Notes under the pieces: model-generated | What the model saw: the letters and a program-made list of their open reading frames with translations, nothing else | Told to the model about the DNA's origin: nothing | Database searches by the model: none | Made by a program: the position numbers and the translations under genes | Part shown: positions 53,913 through 62,362 of the stretch, piece by piece | How positions within the stretch are numbered: position 1 is the stretch's first letter | Layout of the letters: each line of letters opens with the position of its first letter | Assembly: GCF_030687145.1 (NCBI RefSeq) | Contig: NZ_CP117460.1 | Span: 4,030,001 to 4,094,000 of the forward strand | Reading direction: 5' to 3' | Length of the DNA stretch: 64,000 bases | Origin: Pseudomonas sp. FP1742 | GTDB lineage: Bacteria > Pseudomonadota > Gammaproteobacteria > Pseudomonadales > Pseudomonadaceae

Positions 53913-54839
53913 ATGATGAACCTGATGCATTGGCGCCTGCTAGTCGCCGTGGCTGACGCCGAAAATGTTTCCCGCGCCGCCGAGCGTTATGGCATTACCC
54001 AGTCGGGCGCAAGCCAGGCCCTAACGCAGATGGAGGAAGCGCTGGGCGTAAAAGTATTCGTGCGCGACCGCCGCCAGACTACCGCGACGGCGATCGGGCA
54101 GCAGATCATCGACCGCGCACGACGCATGCTCAGCGAGTTCGAATCAATCCAGAACCTGGTAGATGCATCGCGCGGATGCCATCTGGGGCGGATCAAACTC
54201 GCAAGTTTTCCATCCGTGTTCGCCAACCTGCTGCCGCCGCTGCTGCAAAGCTTCAGCCGGCTGCACCCCGGTATCGAAATCGTCTCGCTCGAAGGCACCG
54301 ATGAAGAAGTCGAACAATGGCTGACCAACAGCAGCATCGATCTGGGCGTCGTGATGAATCCCTGCCCTTCCCGTGGTGCGCTGTTGCTGGGCCGCGACTC
54401 CTGGGTGGCGGCAGTCCCCGCGAACCATGACCTGGCCCGCAAATCCTCGGCCAGCACTGTCGCGCTCAAGGATCTGGTGGAAGAGCCTTTCATCCTCGCG
54501 ACCGGCGGCTGCTACCTCAATGGTCAGTCACTGGTCGAGCGCGAAGGACTCAAGCTCAACGACATCAAGATCACCGTGCGCGACTGGACCACGGCGTTTG
54601 CGTTGATCAGTGAAGGCATGGGCATTTCGATCGTACCGGCCTCGACACTGCCGGTTGATCGCCGGGGAATGCGGATCTTCGAATTGAGCAAACCGATCTA
54701 TCGTGAGTTCGGCCTGGTTTGCTCACCCGCCGGCGAACACACGCCTTCTGCCCAGGCGTTTCTCAATGAAATCCGCAAGTCGACCCTCGGCAGCGACATC
54801 CCGATGACGGTTCGCAGTACTGAAGCGAAAGTCGCCTGA
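53913..54839 (+). CDS. LysR-family regulator
   Basis: A 308-residue LysR protein with its helix-turn-helix in residues 5-65 ('WRLLVAVADAENVSRAAERYGITQSGASQALTQME') and an effector domain behind it. It is divergent from the MFS gene, with about 100 bases between, and upstream of the gst gene. It may control either or both. It differs clearly from the first LysR of the cluster. Confidence 0.92.
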   Translation: MMNLMHWRLLVAVADAENVSRAAERYGITQSGASQALTQMEEALGVKVFVRDRRQTTATAIGQQIIDRARRMLSEFESIQNLVDASRGCHLGRIKLASFPSVFANLLPPLLQSFSRLHPGIEIVSLEGTDEEVEQWLTNSSIDLGVVMNPCPSRGALLLGRDSWVAAVPANHDLARKSSASTVALKDLVEEPFILATGGCYLNGQSLVEREGLKLNDIKITVRDWTTAFALISEGMGISIVPASTLPVDRRGMRIFELSKPIYREFGLVCSPAGEHTPSAQAFLNEIRKSTLGSDIPMTVRSTEAKVA

Positions 54840-54994
54840 ATGGACATAAGAGTACCTAATGATGGGCACATAAGATCGTAATTTTACCGTTCGATGACAT
54901 GACACCAATATGTCTGGAACGAGGTTCACAGCCGTTTCAGGCCAGGAACGGCAACACGTTCGGGTAAGCGTTGCCCGCTTATAAGGAGATACCC

Positions 54995-55606
54995 ATGAAA
55001 CTGTACTTTGCCCCCATGACCTGCTCCCTGTCGCCGCACATCGTGTTGCGTGAGCTAGGCCTGCCTTTCGAACTGATCCGAGTCAACAACAAGACCAAAG
55101 CCACGGCAGACGGCCGTGATTTCCGCGACATCAACCCAAAGGGATACGTCGCCGCACTGGTGCTGGATAACGGCCAGGTACTGACCGAAGGGCCAGCCAT
55201 CGTCCAGTACCTGGCCGATCAGGTTCCGGGCAATTCCCTGGCACCGGCCAACGGCACCTGGGAGCGCACTCGTCTGCAGGAACTGCTGAACTTCATCACC
55301 TCGGAAATCCATGGTGGCAGCGCGCCCTTGTTCAATGCTGATATTCCTGAGTCCACCAAAGAAATTTTCCGGCAGAAACTGTTCAAGCGCCTGGACTACC
55401 TGAACAAGGGCCTGGTGAACAAAGACTACCTGCTGGGCGCCTTCGGCCTGGCCGATGCCTACCTGTTCACCGTGCTGAAGTGGCTGCCGTTCTTCAATAT
55501 CGATGTCAAGGACTGGCCGGAACTGGCGTCGTTCATGCAGCGCATCGAAGCACGTCCCAGCGTGCAAGCCGCCATTGCCGCGGAAGAGGCAACGCAGCCG
55601 GTTTAA
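54995..55606 (+). CDS. gstA: Beta-class glutathione transferase GstA
   Basis: The ATG at 54995 follows AAGGAGAT by five bases, giving 203 residues. The N-terminal thioredoxin fold starts 'MKLYFAPMTCSLSPHI', with the beta-class Cys10, and continues with 'TEGPAIVQYLAD'. The helical C-terminal domain contains 'LADAYLFTVLKW'. Overall it resembles E. coli GstA. It may conjugate or isomerise an intermediate with glutathione. It leads a three-gene operon. Confidence 0.92.
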   Translation: MKLYFAPMTCSLSPHIVLRELGLPFELIRVNNKTKATADGRDFRDINPKGYVAALVLDNGQVLTEGPAIVQYLADQVPGNSLAPANGTWERTRLQELLNFITSEIHGGSAPLFNADIPESTKEIFRQKLFKRLDYLNKGLVNKDYLLGAFGLADAYLFTVLKWLPFFNIDVKDWPELASFMQRIEARPSVQAAIAAEEATQPV

Positions 55607-55672
55607 TCACGGATGACAGAAGCCGGTCGATGCTGGCTTCTGCCTCACTTCAACCTGGATGAAGTCCCCCCT

Positions 55673-56044
55673 ATGCACACAATTGAACGCGTCCCGAGCG
55701 GCCACGCAGGACGTAGCCGTTCCTGCGCCTACGCCAACATCGTTTATACCGTGGCAACTTCTGCGGACACCTCACTGGACATCGCCGGCCAGACTCACCT
55801 CGCCCTGGCTGCGTTGAGCACCAGCCTCGAAGGCCTTGGCTCTCACGCCTCGCGCATGCTGTCGGCCCAGGTGCTGCTGGCAGACATGGGCAGCAAACCC
55901 GTGGTCGATGAAATCTGGGCCAAGTGGATCGGCGACAACCCGCAGCACTGGCCCCAGCGCGCCTGTTACGGCGTCGATCTGGGCGGCAAACTGCTGATCG
56001 AAATCATCGTTACGGCGGCGCGAGGAACGGCTGATGACGCATAA
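55673..56044 (+). CDS. RidA/YjgF-family protein
   Basis: The ATG at 55673 gives 123 residues, the normal size for the family; the longer frame adds residues unlike RidA. 'YANIVYTVATSADTSLDIAGQTHLALAAL' and the end 'RACYGVDLGGKLLIEIIV' fit a divergent RidA-like protein. RidA members hydrolyse reactive enamines and imines released by PLP enzymes, which suits this cluster. It overlaps the next gene by 11 bases. Confidence 0.82.
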   Translation: MHTIERVPSGHAGRSRSCAYANIVYTVATSADTSLDIAGQTHLALAALSTSLEGLGSHASRMLSAQVLLADMGSKPVVDEIWAKWIGDNPQHWPQRACYGVDLGGKLLIEIIVTAARGTADDA

Positions 56045-56438
56045 CGATCAAATAGACCTGGTGATCCGCACCTGCGAAGCACAACGCAGTGCCGCGATGC
56101 TCGGCGGTCATCTGGATATCTTCAGCTACCTGTTCCACCCGGACCTGACCTACATCCACGCCAGCGGTGTGGTCGACGATCTCAAGAGCTACCTTGAGAA
56201 ATGCCGCTCCCGGGAGTTCATCTATCACACCCTCAACCATCAAATCGACAAAGTGACCCGGGTGGGTGAAATGGCGATCACGTTTGGCGAGATGTTCGCC
56301 ACCGTCACCTCCGGGGGCGTGCGAAAACTTCTGCACAACCGAACGCTCACAGCGTGGCAGAAAACCGATGAACAATGGCAACTGCTGGTCTATCAAGCGA
56401 CGCCGCTCAAGCCGGCCGTGGTGCTTGAGGCAACGTAA
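56034..56438 (+). CDS. NTF2-like (DUF4440-type) protein
   Basis: A 134-residue cone-fold protein of the NTF2-like superfamily. 'FHPDLTYIHASGVVDDLKSYLEKC' and 'HNRTLTAWQKTDEQWQLLVYQAT' are characteristic. Members act as isomerases, dehydratases or cyclases, or simply bind small ligands. Overlap with the RidA-like gene implies a joint function. A terminator follows after about 40 bases. Confidence 0.87.
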   Translation: MTHNDQIDLVIRTCEAQRSAAMLGGHLDIFSYLFHPDLTYIHASGVVDDLKSYLEKCRSREFIYHTLNHQIDKVTRVGEMAITFGEMFATVTSGGVRKLLHNRTLTAWQKTDEQWQLLVYQATPLKPAVVLEAT

Positions 56439-56480
56439 GCGATTCGGCGCGCGCCAGCGCTCAATCGCGTAAAACAAAAA

Positions 56481-56510
56481 AGCCCTGTACGCATCTGGCG
56501 TGCAGGGCTG
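56481..56510. terminator. Terminator at the end of the gst operon
   Basis: AGCCCTGTACGC paired with GCGTGCAGGGCT (one T-G pair), with an ATCTG loop. An A-run lies on the left and a T-rich run on the right, so it can work in both directions. Confidence 0.85.
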
Positions 56511-56673
56511 ATTTCTTTTGAGGATCAGATTCGCACTGTGCCGCCATTGAGCCTCGCGCTGAAGGAACCAAAGCTTCTCGTTCCAGGGTCGATCTCCCTG
56601 TGCAGTTAGGTGCTGGCCGGCCAAGGTCAACTATTTCCAACTCAGCGCAGACATTGCACAGGGTGGCGTTGGA

Positions 56674-56970
56674 CTATATCCAGACGTCATTCAAGGCCGT
56701 TCTTTCGCCATAAAGCGTTCTGAAGTCGCGTGACAGGCTCCAGCGTTCGCGCCCACTGGCACGCTCCAGCATCTCCAGCGTAATGTATGAATGCAGATGT
56801 TCCAGGATGAACGCTCTAGCGCGCTCGGCTGCGCAGTAATCCAGACGCCTGCGCCCGCGCGGCTTGCCACCGACGGCACGCAACGCCATTGCCAAGTCAA
56901 ATAGCGCGTCCTGTTCCTCCAGTGTTTCCAGTGTTTCCAGTGGATGATCCACTGCTTGGTATTTAGATGT
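56674..56970 (-). pseudogene. AraC-family regulator remnant
   Basis: A fragment of about 95 codons encoding part of an AraC protein: 'LDYCAAERARAFILEHLHSYITLEMLERASG', then 'WSLSRDFRTLYG', which is the first helix-turn-helix of the family. The usual continuation of the DNA-binding domain is missing, and the N-terminal domain is cut off by a MITE at 56979. A longer frame that reads across the MITE is an artefact of the insertion. Confidence 0.75.
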
Positions 56971-56978
56971 CTGCTTCT

Positions 56979-57163
56979 GGCCGATTCTGTTGAAAAAGTC
57001 GGTTTGCCCAAACCGCTCGAATAATGATGGGTGAAAACACCTCTTTTGCACGCTGCTACGTGAAATCCGAGTCCTGAACCTTCTGCCCAAAACACAGAAT
57101 TCAATCTCAGGCGCGTACTTTTTGCCGTGGAAACCGAAGCAGACTTTTTCAACAGAATCGGCC
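56979..57163. mobile_element. 185-bp MITE with perfect 22-bp inverted ends
   Basis: The ends at 56979-57000 and 57142-57163 are exact inverted copies (starting GGCCGATTCTGTTGAAAAAG). The 141-bp interior has no gene. Size and structure fit a non-autonomous miniature element moved by an IS5-like transposase. It sits at the edge of the AraC remnant. The 57164-57440 stretch to its right holds a degenerate copy of the hairpin repeat and no gene I can support. Confidence 0.85.
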
Positions 57164-57442
57164 GTTTTCAGCCGGTCGCGACAGGCAACAATCGGCCAGA
57201 AGCTGCCGGTCGACATCAGTGCAGATAGCGCCTGGTTCTGAGTACTGGTAGAGACGCAGCCACACACCGCAAGACCGGATAGAAACGCCTCGAACTCAAT
57301 AGCCCCATTCCTGCCGCATGAAGATAGCTGTGAAAACGAGCGCTCAACCCACTTGCATTAGACACGTTCCGTGCGAATGGAGTAGTGTCTCAGCCGAATC
57401 TGCTCGCGCACTTGGTCGAGCAAATGAGGCTGTCCACACCAC

Positions 57443-57530
57443 GGTGTATAACTCCCTTATACGATCATTGGAAACCTGAAAACCTCAACCTAGATACGGA
57501 TAGCGAGAGGAGCAAAGAATGTTATACACC
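57443..57530. repeat. Inverted pair, possible degenerate attC site
   Basis: GGTGTATAAC (57443-57452) and GTTATACACC (57521-57530) are perfect inverted repeats 68 bases apart, which is attC-like spacing. They do not match the RYYYAAC/GTTRRRY consensus at every place. A GTTAGAG at 57570-57576 marks the more likely cassette boundary. Confidence 0.4.
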
Positions 57531-57582
57531 ACGCCCATCCGGGGAGCTATGCACCATATGCACCATATAGTTAGAGGCTAAA

Positions 57583-57990
57583 GTGATTAAGCCGATAAGA
57601 GCCCTGATTTGGGAATGGTACGGTGCTGGCGACAAGTCAAAAATTGAATCCACATTCGAACTGGGGAATGTACTCAGGCAGCTAGCCCTGACACCCGAAG
57701 AGAAAAGTGAAACAATACCTGACTGCGCTTACTGTGAACTGACAAATCAGTATTTCGGCAGAGATTCATGTTTCTTAATAGTATGCACAGATGAAGTAGA
57801 TATCGAGCCAATTCAAAAAATTAAAGATTTGTCTTGTGTGCTTGAAAACTTATCACTTGAGGAAACCACATGCTTCTCAAACTCCATATTCAGCTTACCC
57901 GGCTGGCTGAAAGCACAAGAGCTATCTAGCCAAGCGCTTAAGTTAATGAACTGGACTGAAATCCAAGAGTATGAAAAAGAGTTATCGTAG
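57583..57990 (+). CDS. Integron cassette protein 1, unknown function
   Basis: A 135-residue acidic protein starting at a GTG 12 bases after a GTTAGAG boundary, the short leader typical of integron cassettes. It has six cysteines ('IPDCAYCELTNQYFGRDSC') and no signal peptide. Codon use is AT-rich and unlike the chromosome. I recognise no family. An attC-type site follows 11 bases after the stop codon. Confidence 0.75.
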   Translation: MIKPIRALIWEWYGAGDKSKIESTFELGNVLRQLALTPEEKSETIPDCAYCELTNQYFGRDSCFLIVCTDEVDIEPIQKIKDLSCVLENLSLEETTCFSNSIFSLPGWLKAQELSSQALKLMNWTEIQEYEKELS

Positions 57991-58001
57991 CCATCCGCAC
58001 C

Positions 58002-58077
58002 CTCTAATCAGCGATTCAAATCGCTTGCTTCGCTCACTGGGACGGGCTAAAGCCCGCCCCTTAATCAAACGTTAGCC
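58002..58077 (+). repeat. attC-type recombination site 1
   Basis: A 76-bp imperfect palindrome ending in GTTAGCC, the cassette-boundary type sequence. The core CGCTCACTGGGACGGGCTAA is followed by AGCCCGCCCC. It shares more than 40 nearly identical bases with the second site at 58511-58586. The pattern is characteristic of Pseudomonas and environmental integron attC sites. Confidence 0.85.
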
Positions 58078-58093
58078 TAAGCTAGACTTCGCC

Positions 58094-58516
58094 ATGAAAA
58101 ACTGGATAGCTAATACGAAAATTAATGCACTGCTAGAGGCTGGCTCTCATAATTTTGATGGAGTGAAGGCTAGGCGAACCCTTATAGAGTACTGCGGCAG
58201 GTATCAAGAGATTTATCCTTTTGAAATTCTAGAAGATCCACTTGAATTTCTGACCAACAACGGAAAATCAGATAATAAATATAGGGTAATTCGAGCAGAG
58301 CTAAGGATTGCTGCTGAAGAATACTGCTTTAGTCTAAACGAGATGGCCGAAGCTCTTCTTGAGCTGATAGACACGCAAGGCCTTACTACGGAACAAGCAA
58401 AGAAAATTATCAACCACGTTTTCGAAGCATTTTCCTGCAATGAAAGCCCTGAAGATTTCATCCCGAGAGAGGATGCTTACTTGTGCAAAAATCTATTTGC
58501 GATTACCTCCGGCTAA
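58094..58516 (+). CDS. Integron cassette protein 2, unknown function
   Basis: A 140-residue helical acidic protein starting at an ATG 17 bases after the first attC site. Its stop codon lies inside the next attC site, the usual cassette layout. 'LLELIDTQGLTTEQAKKIINHVFEAF' suggests a mostly alpha-helical fold. No family is recognised, and codon use is AT-rich like its neighbour. It may be an immunity or toxin-control protein, a common cassette role, but the sequence does not show it. Confidence 0.75.
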   Translation: MKNWIANTKINALLEAGSHNFDGVKARRTLIEYCGRYQEIYPFEILEDPLEFLTNNGKSDNKYRVIRAELRIAAEEYCFSLNEMAEALLELIDTQGLTTEQAKKIINHVFEAFSCNESPEDFIPREDAYLCKNLFAITSG

Positions 58517-58586
58517 CAAATGGTTCAAACCGCTCGCTTCGCTCACTGGGACGGGCTAAAGACCGCCCCTGAACCGCCCACAACTT
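58511..58586 (+). repeat. attC-type recombination site 2 (3' end degenerate)
   Basis: It begins with GGCTAAC, a good RYYYAAC box, then repeats the core of the first site (CGCTCACTGGGACGGGCTAA). The closing GTTRRRY box is missing ('CCCACAACTT' instead), so the array seems truncated here. No integron integrase gene is present in the window. Confidence 0.8.
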
Positions 58587-58648
58587 GACAGACACTAGAT
58601 GCTCGCTTCAGGCCCGTTTTAGGCCTTTGGTGACCGGCAGCTTTTGGC

Positions 58649-58680
58649 CGTTTTCTGCCCATCGCGAGAGGCAGAAAACG
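58649..58680. repeat. Intergenic hairpin repeat, copy A
   Basis: CGTTTTCTGCC and GGCAGAAAACG arms form a perfect 11-bp hairpin. Related copies, mostly degenerate, are at about 57164-57200, 60545-60562, 61153-61184 and 63615-63650. The family looks like a REP-type repeat confined to the debris-rich end of the window. Confidence 0.75.
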
Positions 58681-58801
58681 ACCTATAGGGTCACTAATAT
58701 CTTCGTTAACAGTCGCTTCAGGCGCAGATGGTCAATGTCCTGTTGTTCTGTTATCGGTCGCGGTAGTTGGGGCATACGCAGAGTGCGGCGAGCCCTCTAA
58801 T

Positions 58802-59410
58802 TCAATGTCCAACCCGATATACGCGACCGCTCTGCACGCCTTCAACGCTGCGTCGATAGGCCATTGCTACACGCGTCGCCGGCACGCTTTCGTAGCCAGG
58901 AAAGTACGGACCAAACCGGTCCATCGATTCCGTCAGCACTGTCGGACTAACTGCGTTGATACGGATGCCTCGTGACAGATCGCACGCAGCAGCACGCACG
59001 AACCCTTCAATCCCAGCGTTCGACGCTGCGGCATTGGAGCCCTGCGCAATCGGATCATCGACAGCGATGCCTGAGGTCAGCGTGATCGACCCGCCGTCGT
59101 TCAGGTAATGCTGGCCAACCAGCGCGACGCGCACCTGACTTAGCAGCTTGTCCTGCAAGCCTTTGTTGAAGTCGGCCGCCGTCATCTTTTCGATTGGAGC
59201 GAGGATTACATTGCCTGCGGTAGCAATGATGGCGTCGATTTGTCCGATCTTCTTGAACAACGCCCCCACGCTGTCATCACTGGCGATGTCAACCTGATAG
59301 TCACCTTGGGTGCGACCGACGCGGATGATTTCGTGTTTGCCGCCACGCGCAAGTTCATCTGCCACGGAACGACCTACATCACCACCGGCGCCAATTATCA
59401 CAATCTTCAT
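58802..59410 (-). CDS. Short-chain dehydrogenase/reductase-like protein
   Basis: The ATG at 59410 follows AAAAGGAG, giving 202 residues. A Rossmann fold with 'IVIIGAGGDVGRSVADELA' and 'AIIATAGN' is clear. The usual Tyr-x-x-x-Lys is replaced by 'GSNAAASNAG', as in a known atypical SDR subgroup, so classical dehydrogenase chemistry is uncertain. It is divergent from a LysR gene, which probably controls it. Confidence 0.88.
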   Translation of the reverse strand: MKIVIIGAGGDVGRSVADELARGGKHEIIRVGRTQGDYQVDIASDDSVGALFKKIGQIDAIIATAGNVILAPIEKMTAADFNKGLQDKLLSQVRVALVGQHYLNDGGSITLTSGIAVDDPIAQGSNAAASNAGIEGFVRAAACDLSRGIRINAVSPTVLTESMDRFGPYFPGYESVPATRVAMAYRRSVEGVQSGRVYRVGH

Positions 59411-59517
59411 AGAGCACTCCTTTTCGAATTCAGGTTGGAACGCCGCTATTGTGTATCGAACCATTAAGGTGATAAATGTGCTCTAAATTCAAACTCTACG
59501 AACCTACAGTTAGCAAT

Positions 59518-60411
59518 ATGGACAAACTGCGAGCCATGGAAACCTTCGTTGCCGTCGTGGAGGGTGGCAACTTCACCGAGGCGGCGCAGCGGCTTGAAAT
59601 GTCGGCGGTAATGGTTGGAAAGTATGTGCGCGAACTGGAAGGACGCCTCGGTGCGCGCTTGCTTGAGCGCACCACACGACGCCAGAGCCTGACTGATGCT
59701 GGTCGCGTTTTTTACGAAGACGCCAAGCGTGCGCTTGAACACGTACGTATGGCCGAAACCTCGATCGAACGGTTGCGCGCTTCGCCATCCGGCACGTTGC
59801 GCATTAGCGCTCCAATCACCTTTGGCTCGTGTGTCATCGCTCCTCTGGTTGCGACTTTCCAGCAGCTATATCCGCTCGTGCGCATTGAACTGGAATTGAG
59901 CAATCGCGTCGTTGACCTCATTGACGAGGGTTTTGATCTGGCTATCCGCATTGGTGATCTGGGCGATGCCGACCTGATAGCAAGGCCGCTGACCATGTAT
60001 CGCATGGTGATCTGTGCGTCGCCGGACTACCTCGCCCGACATGGCCGCCCAGAGACACCACAGGACCTGAGCGCGCATCACTGCCTTTCTCACACAGTGT
60101 GGAACAGCCGCAACGGCTGGAAACTCAGAGGCTGGGATGGGATGCAGTTGCCGATGGACCCAGTCTTCACATGCAATGATGGCAACGGATTGCGCATCGC
60201 AGCGATCGCCGGTGCGGGATTGTTGCTGCAGCCCGAAGTTCTGGTGGCCCACGATCTGGCAAGCGGGACGTTGGTGCCGGTCCTGCAAGCCTACTTGCCC
60301 GAGCCACACCCTATCCATATCGTGCATCGACACGATCGGCGACCGCTGCCAAAACTCACCCATTTTATTACGCATTTGCTCGCACATGTGGCGGAGCAGG
60401 AGTCGTCCTAG
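59518..60411 (+). CDS. LysR-family regulator paired with the SDR
   Basis: The ATG at 59518 gives 297 residues; earlier in-frame codons lack LysR features. The winged helix ('LRAMETFVAVVEGGNFTEAAQRLEMSAVMVGKYVRELE') and the effector domain ('LRISAPITFGSCVIAPLVATF') resemble the common subgroup that controls a divergent oxidoreductase gene. The shared intergenic region of 107 bases should hold both promoters. Confidence 0.92.
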   Translation: MDKLRAMETFVAVVEGGNFTEAAQRLEMSAVMVGKYVRELEGRLGARLLERTTRRQSLTDAGRVFYEDAKRALEHVRMAETSIERLRASPSGTLRISAPITFGSCVIAPLVATFQQLYPLVRIELELSNRVVDLIDEGFDLAIRIGDLGDADLIARPLTMYRMVICASPDYLARHGRPETPQDLSAHHCLSHTVWNSRNGWKLRGWDGMQLPMDPVFTCNDGNGLRIAAIAGAGLLLQPEVLVAHDLASGTLVPVLQAYLPEPHPIHIVHRHDRRPLPKLTHFITHLLAHVAEQESS

Positions 60412-60588
60412 CGCGCTTTCCCCGGGTTCTGGCGCCCACCAAAGGTGTTGTTGCCGCTTCAGCTGTGAGAGCCCCTTTGGACGACAGCGTAGGCATATGC
60501 TTGCTCAGACACGACGGACGCTCGCCTGAACGCCGGTCAGTCGTGACAGGCAGAAAACGGCCAAGTGCGGACTGACAGATTCCGTGCA

Positions 60589-61055
60589 TTAGCGCGAACC
60601 GACGAACTGCTCCGTAACAATCGCGGCACCTAACGACTTTCGTAGATAGGTTGCCGATGCAGGACACAAATGTTTGAACTGGGCGGTTTGACTGATAGCG
60701 ACCGGCGCTTCACCCCTATCGAAAATTTCATACCCGTTGGCTGTAAAAAATCCAGTCGCGCTATGAGTTAACAAGTGCAACCGAAGCCCCCCCTGGAAGG
60801 CAGCATATTGTTCCAGCTCTGACAGCACAGCTTTGCCAAGCCCTTTCCCACGATGCGAATCACTAACGACTAGTGAGCGAAGCAGCATGTCTTGACCAGA
60901 ACCCTCCAGCCCGCCATACGCAATCCATTTTCCGTCCATCTCAAACGGAAAAACTGCCTACCCGGTTCGCTTAAATCATCAAAGGGCAATGCGGCTTGAC
61001 TCAGAGCCTCACGGAGCTGACTCAATCCGTTCGCCTCGATTTTAAACATCTGCAT
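60589..61055 (-). pseudogene. arsN2: ArsN2-like N-acetyltransferase gene with frameshift
   Basis: Two frames join into one GNAT protein. The first ('LREALSQAALPFDDLSEPGRQFFRL') runs from 61055; the second ('MDGKWIAYGGLEGSGQDMLLRSLVVS', 'GLGKAVLSELE', 'LCPASATYLRKSL') runs to 60589. One missing T in the TTT run near 60947 explains the break, since FFRFEMDGKW would be the restored reading. The pattern matches ArsN2-type acetyltransferases linked to arsenic resistance. It could be a true mutation or a sequencing error. No ars genes are nearby. Confidence 0.82.
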
Positions 61056-61152
61056 TATCAGCGCCTTCTATAGCTCCCAAAGCACTCAACGCTAGCAGAC
61101 TTAGCCGTTTTGGCCTTGTCGCCGGTCGACACGGTATTGGACCCTTTGGGGT

Positions 61153-61187
61153 CGATTTCTGCCAGTCATGACAGGCAGAAATCGGCC
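61153..61187. repeat. Intergenic hairpin repeat, copy B, beside IS110
   Basis: CGATTTCTGCC (61153-61163) and GGCAGAAATCG (61174-61184) form a perfect 11-bp hairpin, followed by GCC. The IS110 element begins within about 15 bases of it. IS110 members often choose such palindromic repeats as targets. Confidence 0.78.
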
Positions 61188-61279
61188 AGAAGCAATGGGA
61201 TGGACTCCTCCTCACCTCGGCATCTTGAGTGCCAGACTGAAAGTGCGAACCACAGTCAACCGTGAGAAGGAGTCCACAC

Positions 61280-62269
61280 ATGAAGCTTATGCGCATTGGG
61301 GTCGATCTGGCCAAGAACGTGTTTCAGATTCACGGCGTGGATCGTCATGAGCAACCAGTCTGGCGGCAGCGTTTACCTCGCGATCGCTGGCTTCAAACGG
61401 TGCTGGAGAAGATCGAGCCCGGCTGTGAGATTGGCATGGAAAGTTGTGGCGGTGCCCATCATTGGGCGCGGCAGCTACAGGCACGCGGATTTCATGTGAG
61501 GCTGATCGCGCCGCAGTTCGTCAAACCGTACGTCAAGAGCAACAAGAACGATGCCAACGATGCCGAAGCAATCTGTGAAGCGATGAGCCGCCCCAGCATG
61601 CGCTTCGTCGCCGTCAAGACCATCGAGCAACAGGATATCCAGGCGACGCATCGCATCCGGGCCGGCTTAATCGAACAGCGAGCGGCCAAAGCGAATCAGA
61701 TTCGTGGGTTGGTCGCCGAGTACGGCAAGTGCTGGCTAGAAGATGCGGAGAACGATTTGATGGCACGCTTTCGTCGTCTGCTGAATGGCTTGTGGGACGA
61801 CTTGCGCACACTTGATGAGCGCGTGAATGAACTCGATAGTGAGATATCTGCGATCGCGGCAAGTGAGCCAACGGCCGTCCGTTTGCAACAGCTTCGTGGC
61901 GTCGGTCCGATGATTGCCACCGCGCTAGTTGCTGCCATCGGTGATGCCAGTCAGTTTGCCAACGGCCGACAACTGGCCGCCTCGCTAGGGCTGACGCCAA
62001 AGCAACACAGCTCTGGTAGCAAGGATCGACTGCCTGGCATCAGCAAGCGTGGGGATGCTTATCTGCGAACGTTGATGGTCCACGGGGCGCGGTCGGCATT
62101 GCGCACAGCCAAGTCCAAGGACGATCGACTCAGCCAGTGGGCTGTCCGTTTAGCCGAGCGCTCACATCCCAACGTGGCCGCTATTGCACTAGCCAACAAA
62201 ACTGCGCGCATGGCATGGGCAATGCTGCGCAACGGCACTGATTACCAACCGGATCGGGCAGCGGCCTGA
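61280..62269 (+). CDS. IS110-family transposase (IS1111-like)
   Basis: A complete 329-residue DEDD transposase. The start at 61280 follows AGAAGGAG. The N-terminal RuvC-like part holds 'RIGVDLAKNVFQIHG', 'CEIGMESCGGAHHWAR' and 'SNKNDANDAEAICEA'. The C-terminal transposase_20 domain holds 'LQQLRGVGPMIATAL' and 'GISKRGDAYLRTLMVHGAR'. The element spans roughly 61.2-62.34 kb; exact ends could not be fixed because IS110 elements lack clear terminal repeats. Confidence 0.95.
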   Translation: MKLMRIGVDLAKNVFQIHGVDRHEQPVWRQRLPRDRWLQTVLEKIEPGCEIGMESCGGAHHWARQLQARGFHVRLIAPQFVKPYVKSNKNDANDAEAICEAMSRPSMRFVAVKTIEQQDIQATHRIRAGLIEQRAAKANQIRGLVAEYGKCWLEDAENDLMARFRRLLNGLWDDLRTLDERVNELDSEISAIAASEPTAVRLQQLRGVGPMIATALVAAIGDASQFANGRQLAASLGLTPKQHSSGSKDRLPGISKRGDAYLRTLMVHGARSALRTAKSKDDRLSQWAVRLAERSHPNVAAIALANKTARMAWAMLRNGTDYQPDRAAA

Positions 62270-62362
62270 TCCAATCATCCTGGGAGAAGCCCCACACACC
62301 ACGATTGCGAAGCAACCCGAGCAATGGTAAACCGATCGAACCGGCGTCGGCAAAACCCTCTA

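Noticed and set aside
56674-57267. 197-codon frame on the minus strand read as one gene
   Set aside because: It runs through a MITE with perfect inverted ends; only the 56674-56970 part encodes AraC-like sequence, so it is a chimera created by insertion.
58585-58800. 71-codon frame after the second attC site
   Set aside because: It covers the intergenic hairpin repeat and has no protein-like features or ribosome-binding site.
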